From the NCBI RefSeq assembly GCF_002575655.3, contig NC_053035.3, positions 95,567,322 to 95,631,321 of the forward strand: a DNA stretch of 64,000 nucleotides, written 5' to 3'. Below, one piece after another: positions 58,601-64,000 of this stretch (positions are counted from its first letter, which is position 1; every line of letters starts with the position of its first letter). The notes beneath the pieces were generated by a model, which worked only from the letters and a program-made list of their open reading frames with translations, had not been told where the DNA came from and did not search any database. Source of the stretch: Aegilops tauschii subsp. strangulata. Taxonomy: Eukaryota; Streptophyta; Magnoliopsida; Poales; Poaceae. The position numbers and the translations under genes are program-made.

Positions 58601-59721
58601 TCAATTCTTTCCAAATCATCGTATCCATGATTAGTAGTGTAAACATTATATCCATATCTATCCGTGTGAAAAACTTGTCCCCGGTGAACAAGCTCACGTG
58701 GTATTTTCAGATTTATTGTTATTCCTGTGGATGGACTAACGTTATTTTTGTCTCACGCTTGTGATAATTTATGTTCCCGAACTATTGTATTATTGAGTTG
58801 TGATATAAGCCCTTTATGTGACGTCGCGCAGACGTCCGACTGTGGCGTGTACTCATTTCTCACTTTAAATATAAGCCCTTTATGTGGTGTCGCCCCGACA
58901 CCCGACTGTGGCATTATTATTCCGCATTTTCCTCTCGAGGAGTCTTTCAGACACTCGTTTGGCACCAGTATTATTATTCCGCATTTTTCCTCTCGAGGAG
59001 TCTTTCAGACACTCGTTTGGCACCTGCATTATTATTCTGCATTTTCCTCTCTAGGAGTCTTTCAGACACTCGTTTGGCACCAGTATTACTATTCTGCAGT
59101 TTCCGCTCGAGGCGTCATTCAGACCCTCGCTTGGCACCCAGTATTTATTATCTCTATGTCTGATCGCACTGGTTAACTTGTTCATATGCTTCATGTTTAC
59201 ATTTGTTATACCTTATGTCCGAACTGTCTTGCGAGTACTTTCATAGTACTCACCTGGCTTGTTGGTTTGGCCAGATGTTGACGAAGGCGATCTCTTGGAT
59301 GAAGAGTTTGATAGCGCGTCCGACGCCTAGAGGAGTCCCAGTCAGTCCTGCGCGATCCCGGATATTGGTCACTTGTATTGTATACGCTTTCGCCACCCGC
59401 AATAAGTCTTCTCGAGCCTCACTCCAACGCTCGATGAGCTGTAGTCTTCTGGAATCATATCACTCGCTTCGCGGTGATATTTCCACCACCGTCTTTATCG
59501 TGAGTTAGTAGTTGCCACCCTATCCGCCGTCTTGTTTTAGCGGCGTGCATGTAATAAATTGTTGGGCAGTCTCTGCTCAACCTTGTATTATATTTAGTAC
59601 TCCTGGTATTTTTCTTCTGTGACCAAGATATTGTCTATCAGTGAGAAGGAATTCTTCCTCGCTGGTCCGTAAAAGGGATTGGTCTCTCAATAATTATTTT
59701 ATTGAAAAACCGGTTGTGACA
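55624..59721 (+). repeat. 3' LTR of the chromovirus
   Basis: 4098 bp, TGTGACACCCAAG to CCGGTTGTGACA, with TATAAATAG at 56923-56931. Same internal tandem repeats as the 5' LTR. About 50 differences from it, mostly transitions. Confidence 0.93.
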
Positions 59722-59961
59722 TATAACAAATGTAAACATGAAGCATATGAATAGATTAACAAGTGCGTTCAGACATAGAGATAATGATGCATGGGAAAAT
59801 AACAGAGAAGTCGGGCGGTAGTCCTCCCGAAATCCCAAAATAAATACTGGGTGCCAAACGAGGGTCTGAATGACTCCTCGAGAGGAAACTGCAAGAATAA
59901 TAATACCGGTGCCAAACGAGGGTCTGAATGACTCCTCGAGGGGAAACTGCAAGAATAATAA

Positions 59962-60270
59962 TGCCGCAGTCGGGCGTCGGGGCGACACCATATAAAGGGC
60001 TTATAACAGAAAAAGAAAGACAATGCGTGCCACAGTCGGACGTCTGAGCGACATCACATAAAGGGCTTATATTGAAAGTAAGAGACAAACATGCCACAGT
60101 CGGACGTCTGAGCGACATCACATAAAGGGCTTATATTGAAAGTAAGAGACAAACATGCCACAGTCGGACGTCTGAGCGACATCACATAAAGGGCTTATAT
60201 TGAAAGTAAGAGACAAACATGCCACAGTCGGACATCTGAGCGACATCACATAAAGGGCTTATATTCCTTA
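59962..60270 (-). repeat. 64-bp tandem repeat in the solo LTR
   Basis: Units start at 60028, 60092, 60156 and 60220 with exactly 64-bp spacing and near identity (TGCCACAGTCGGACGTCTG...ATAAAGGGCTTAT), plus a diverged unit at 59962. High identity indicates recent amplification. Confidence 0.9.
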
Positions 60271-61986
60271 CTTAGCAGCTCATGAATTTTAAATCATATC
60301 ATGAGGATAATCAGACATGAGACAAACAACAGGGTTAGTCCATCCACAGGAATAACGTTCAGCCAAGATTTCTACTCTAACTCACTTATCGGAGGGGAGA
60401 ATATACCACGAGGTTACGACATAGACATGGATACGCTGATCACGATACTTGACCTTGGATACGATGACTCGGAAGGATTTGACTCTGCAGAGTTGTACTT
60501 TAACCACAGCCAACGGATTTCAGTAGTCACGGGGACTAGTTCCGTTTACGGTGTTTTGGAAGGAACACATCTAACCAGTACACACCCATTCCACATTCCG
60601 AAGCCAGGAATCACCCTCGGCAACGTTCAAGAAAAACCTTGAGACGGGGAGGCTACAACCTTGCGTAGCATGGGATCAAATTTCTATACGCGCGCTCTAA
60701 GGGGTGCCCCCCTCTCGGTCCCAACCGGAAACACCCATGCCCCCTGACCGAATGACTGGCTTTAATCCAGGGCCATGGAACCATCATCCCGGCCTCTTTG
60801 TTTGGTGTGTACACGGATAGAGGTTACCAACTTACTAAACCGCATTCTGGCAGAAAACAAGTGGTAGCACGGAAGGGGGAAGAACGATAACGTGACTCCG
60901 TCCACGTTAACATCGGAAATTGTTGGATGACGCAAGGCTGGCATGCTACAATAGTACCACCTTGCTTCCCTTCATGTCACCACATGATTAGGCCATCTCT
61001 CATCAGAGATCATCGCAACTTTGGAACACACGGGTAGTTGCCTCACAAGCAACGAGATACTCACCGATACTCATATGCCACGCACAACCTTTCACACAAA
61101 CATGCAAAACACCTATCATATCAAAGGTTCAAACATGCTTGCCTGGTTCGGAGAAGTCGGAGTCTAGCTCGGCGAAGTTCGTAGCTCCGTCACCTCTTCC
61201 GGAACCTACGGTATAGCGAAAAGGCATACTAACGTAAAAACCAACGCGTGCATAAAAGTTGTTCCAAAAAATTTCCAAATAAATCCCATAAAAAACTAGA
61301 CAAAATTATAAGATTGTCAGAAAAAGAATCACTCAAAAATCACTTTCTATTAAAAAGTTATAAGGGTTTCTGTCCAAGGACTCATCTATAATGAAACAGA
61401 GAAGTTCCAGGGGCTTAACTGAGAAAATAGAAAACGCTTCGGAAAGAAACGCGCCAGCTCAAAGAGAAAACGTATTTGCCCGAAGGCGCCAACAGAAAAC
61501 GCTTCGGGGGTGAATAAGAGAGGCTGACGTGGGGGGTCCACATGTCAGGTTTAAAAAGTTCGCCGGCGCCCGAAGACTGCGGTGGTCGCCGGTGTCGAAC
61601 CACGGCGAGACAGGGAGATCGGAGTGTACCAAGAGCTTCAGCGTGTCCTTCCGCGTCGGTGGGTGGTGGACTCGATCGACGGAGAGCACCACGTCGACGG
61701 CGACACTTTCTCCGGCGGACGGCGGCTCGGGCGATGGTGGGGAACTCCGGTGGTGTGCTGCAAACTTCGAATTGAAGCGCGGGTCAGAAGGAGGGATGCA
61801 CTAGAGAGCTACTGGCAAGATATGGGAGGCAGAGGTGCACGCACGGGAGCGAATCGAGCTGGATCCCGTGGCGGGTCGCGGCGGCCGGAGTTGAGGAAGG
61901 AGACCTCCTCGGGGCTCTTCCAGTGGTTAGGCAGTGTCTTGGTGGAGTGTAGAGGTGGTGTGGGTACTAGCTGGAGCTCGGGGCCT

Positions 61987-61995
61987 CTATTTATA
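61987..61995 (-). promoter_or_regulatory. TATA box of the solo LTR
   Basis: TATAAATAG on the minus strand, at the position equivalent to 47078-47086. A solo LTR can still act as a promoter, here directed leftward towards the full-length insertion. Confidence 0.55.
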
Positions 61996-63293
61996 GGCGG
62001 CTCGAGGGGTTGGCCGTGAACAGGGTTGCTCCGGCGAGCAATTACGGCGAGGCAGCGGCTTGGCAGGGAGTTTAGGTGGCCAGGCAGCATCAGTGAGGTG
62101 TACTGGTGCCGTTCCCCCGCTAATCCCGGTCGGTCTTGGCATAATGGCGCCGGTCCACGGTGGGGTGGCCGCACGGGCACGACGGCAGCAGAGAGCACGC
62201 TCCGCGCCCAGCGGTTCACCACGAGGGTGGCAGCGCGCACTGAGGAGTGGAAGACCACGCGGCGATCTCCGGTGGCTTGGGCGGCGCTGGGTGGCGCCGT
62301 CTGCGCTGCGCCTCTCTCTGGCGGCCGCAATGCCGTCGCTGGCGTCGGTCACGGGGCGGCGCACCTCCTCCAGCTCGTCGCCGACGCCCGCAAGCATCCA
62401 GGCGCTCGTGCGGTGCAGAGGACAAGGGGGAGGGGACAGGAAACACGGCGACGCCGAGGCACTGGCGAGATCGACTACGGACACTGAAGAAACGACAGCA
62501 ACACTGAACTGTTCTCTGAATTTGACTGAACCTGATTTTGACAATGCTCTGCAGGTGTTCGACAGAATGATTTGGCAAGGAGAAAAATTTTCCTGAGGCT
62601 GGGACTTGGTGAGGTGACCTCTCAATGCACCCAGGGGTTGCCTGATTTTTCTCAGAATTTTTGGAGAGGGATTTGAATGAATTTCATCAAATTTGGCAAA
62701 TCTGGTCCAAACTTGCAGCAAATCTAGTTTGAAAAATTTGAACTGAAGACCAGTGGATCTTCATGGATCCTGGTTGAGGGTTCAAAGGACTAGGAAGGGA
62801 AATTGGTTTGGGGGCAAAAATCAAAACAGAAATGGTAGCTCCTTTGTAAATCTCCAAGGGCTAGAATAGAAGGCAGAAATTGTTTTGATAAGATTTAAAT
62901 GGAAAATAAATATATGGGGAGGTTCAACTTGCTGGATTTGATGCAAATCATGATCCAAAGATGAGGAAAGTTTTATGAGAGTGGATTTGCACTAAGGTCA
63001 TGGCAAGAGAGATTTGTTGAAAGGGGCAAAGAATCATTCCAAAAGCCATAGGGCATCTTCAAAGGAATTTTCAAAAGGCATTTTTCCCAAGTGGCAAGCA
63101 TTTTGGTTTGAGTCCAAATAAAAGAAAGAACCTCCAAGACCAACATCAAGTCTTGGGTGAATCCAAATAAAACCCTTGCCATAAAAATATATTTTGAAAG
63201 GGAGGGTTCTTTTGAAGAAAAATTTAAAACACCTCCCTCAAGTCAAATAAATTTTTTGAAAAGGCCAAATAAAATTTTGGGTGTCACAGCGGA

Positions 63294-64000
63294 TAAGAAG
63301 GATGGCAAAGTGAAAGGTATATTTGATATACATGATATTGATGTGTACCTTACTAATGCTCGTAGTAGCGCCTGGGTATTTGATTCTGGTTCTGTGGCTC
63401 ATATTTGCAACTCGAAACAGGGGCTACGGATGAAACGAAGATTGGCTAAGGACGAGGTGACGATGCGCGTGGGAAATGGTTCCAAAGTCGATGTCATCAC
63501 CGTCGGCACGCTACCTCTACATCTACCTTCGGGATTAGTTTTAGACCTAAATAATTGTTATTCGGTGTCAGCGTTAAGCATGAACATTATATCCGGATCT
63601 TGTTTGATGTGAGACGGTTATTCATTTAAATCAGAGAATAATGGTTGTTCTATTTATATGAGTAATATCTTTTATGGTCATGCACCCTTGATGATTGGTC
63701 TATTTTTGTTGAATCTCGATTGTAGTGATACACATATTCATAATATTGAAGCCAAAAGATGCAAGGTTAATAATGATAGTGCAACTTATTTGTGGCACTG
63801 CCGTTTAGGTCATATTGGTGTAAAGCGCATGAAGAAACTCCATGCTGATGGGCTTTTGGAATCACTTGATGCTTGCGAACCATGCCTCATGGGCAAGATG
63901 ACTAAGACTCCGTTCTCCAGAACAATGGAGCGAGCAACATACTTGTTGGAAATAATACATACTGAAGTATGTGGTCCGATGAGTGTTGAGGCTCGCGGCG
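63294..64000 (+). pseudogene. Angela B protease, pre-integrase and integrase start
   Basis: Resumes the gag-pol frame after the solo LTR (DKKDGKVKGIFDIHDIDVY). Protease active site AWVFDSGSVAHICN with DSG at 63382-63390 and a complete protease body (VTMRVGNGSKVDV, LPLHLPSGLVLDL), which copy A has lost. A TGA at 63610-63612 (copy A has CGA) interrupts the frame before the pre-integrase part. HLGHIGVKRMKK-type sequence reads on as RLGHIGVKRMKKLHADG, then CLMGKMTKTPFS and the start of the integrase core (CGPMSVEARG) at the window edge. Confidence 0.85.

Larger units (their letters stand above)
45780..59721 (+). mobile_element. Nearly intact Ty3/gypsy chromovirus (Tekay-like), 13.9 kb
   Basis: 5' LTR 45780-49876, PBS 49881-49896, a 267-codon ORF, gag-pol with chromodomain, polypurine tract 55610-55620, 3' LTR 55624-59721. 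Target duplication TATAA at 45775-45779 and 59722-59726. Domain order gag-PR-RT-RNase H-INT and a C-terminal chromodomain place it in the chromoviruses; the clade name is by recognition. I count about 50 substitutions over 4.1 kb between the LTRs (about 1.3 percent), so it is the youngest datable insertion in the window. The only visible coding break is one stop codon. Confidence 0.94.
45261..63288 (-). mobile_element. Minus-strand solo LTR of the chromovirus family, split by a later insertion
   Basis: Own sequence is 45261-45779 and 59727-63288 (about 4081 bp). On the minus strand it starts TGTGACACCC (63288) and ends CCGGTCGTGACA (45261), the same ends as the full-length element inside it. 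The 5-bp duplication GCGGA is perfect (45256-45260 and 63289-63293). There is no internal domain in this orientation, so it is a solo LTR left by recombination between two LTRs. It is split by a full-length relative in the opposite orientation with its own duplication TATAA. It contains the TATA box complement CTATTTATA at 61987-61995. Confidence 0.9.
59727..63288 (-). repeat. Solo LTR, right piece
   Basis: Reverse complement of the first ~3.5 kb of the chromovirus LTR, with indels. It carries five copies of a ~64-bp tandem unit (59962-60270) where the full-length LTRs have two, and a single copy of the ~138-bp unit that is doubled at 48060-48360. Long GC-rich frames at 61800-62720 are non-coding LTR sequence. 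Confidence 0.88.
23031..64000 (+). mobile_element. Angela/BARE-type copia element, copy B (hosts two insertion stacks)
   Basis: Own sequence is 23031-25229, 43672-45260 and 63294-64000 (about 4.5 kb); the rest is inserted DNA. It has a complete 1743-bp 5' LTR, PBS, leader, gag, protease and the pre-integrase/integrase start, then leaves the window. Insertions: a CACTA element at 25230 (TSD AAT/GAT, one base changed) and a solo LTR at 45261 (TSD GCGGA both sides). Removing these rejoins the leader (compare GATGATCATG in copy A at about 13920) and gag-to-protease (TTGGCGGATAAGAAGG). Confidence 0.9.

Noticed and set aside
60028..60270. Regularly spaced repeats resembling a CRISPR array
   Set aside because: The units are contiguous, without unique spacers, and are part of a retrotransposon LTR in a plant genome.
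45261..63288. Inversion or tandem rearrangement of one element instead of solo LTR plus insertion
   Set aside because: Each of the two elements has its own perfect 5-bp target duplication and complete TG...CA ends; an inversion would not create these.

Overview
The window is gene-poor, transposon-packed grass DNA, most likely from a Triticeae cereal (wheat, barley, rye or a goatgrass). Angela/BARE-type copia LTRs with the PBS TGGCATCCGAGCC, Sabrina/WHAM-type LTRs beginning TGATACGTCTCC, a CACTA element ending in CACTACTAGGGAAAA, a chromovirus with 4.1-kb LTRs and a Stowaway MITE together point to that tribe. I see no host gene, rRNA or tRNA. Family names are from recognition, not from a search, and are tentative. 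Every coding region found belongs to a mobile element, and nearly all are broken.

Left part (1-11866). A minus-strand SIRE/Maximus-like copia fragment (1-3086) is cut by a minus-strand Athila-type (Sabrina/WHAM-like) 3' LTR plus 3' internal part (3087-6136). Next comes a DNA-transposon remnant (6137-8232) carrying a broken gene with an RNase D/WRN-exonuclease-like fold, then a non-coding, repeat-rich stretch (8233-11866) that finishes in a second, different CACTA-type terminus.

Right part (11867-64000) is one deep nest. Angela copy A (from 11867) is interrupted at 17949 by an Athila-type element. That element's 3' LTR is interrupted at 23031 by Angela copy B, which runs off the right edge. 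Angela B holds two further stacks: (i) an ~11-kb CACTA element (25230-43668) that itself contains a complete non-autonomous Sabrina-like element (31635-39101, TSD ATCAG); (ii) a minus-strand solo LTR (45261-63288, TSD GCGGA) that contains a nearly intact plus-strand chromovirus of the same family (45780-59721, TSD TATAA). Each stack is five insertions deep. The missing right ends of Angela A, the Athila-type element and Angela B must lie beyond base 64000.

How the genes relate. The CACTA element encodes on the minus strand a TnpD-like transposase (Transpos_assoc, tnp2, DUF4218, DUF4216) and a second protein joining an En/Spm-type transposase domain to a Ulp1-like cysteine-protease domain; both genes are preceded by related leader sequence and terminal-type repeats. 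The chromovirus encodes a 267-aa protein of unknown function ahead of gag, then gag-protease-RT-RNase H-integrase-chromodomain, broken by a single stop codon. The Sabrina-like element has no recognisable pol and depends on enzymes from elsewhere. The most interesting items are the duplicated CACTA leader with a 79-nt palindrome, the extra chromovirus ORF, the exonuclease-like transposon gene with lost active-site residues, and a conserved 3' non-coding segment with a PPT-like hairpin shared by elements with different LTRs.
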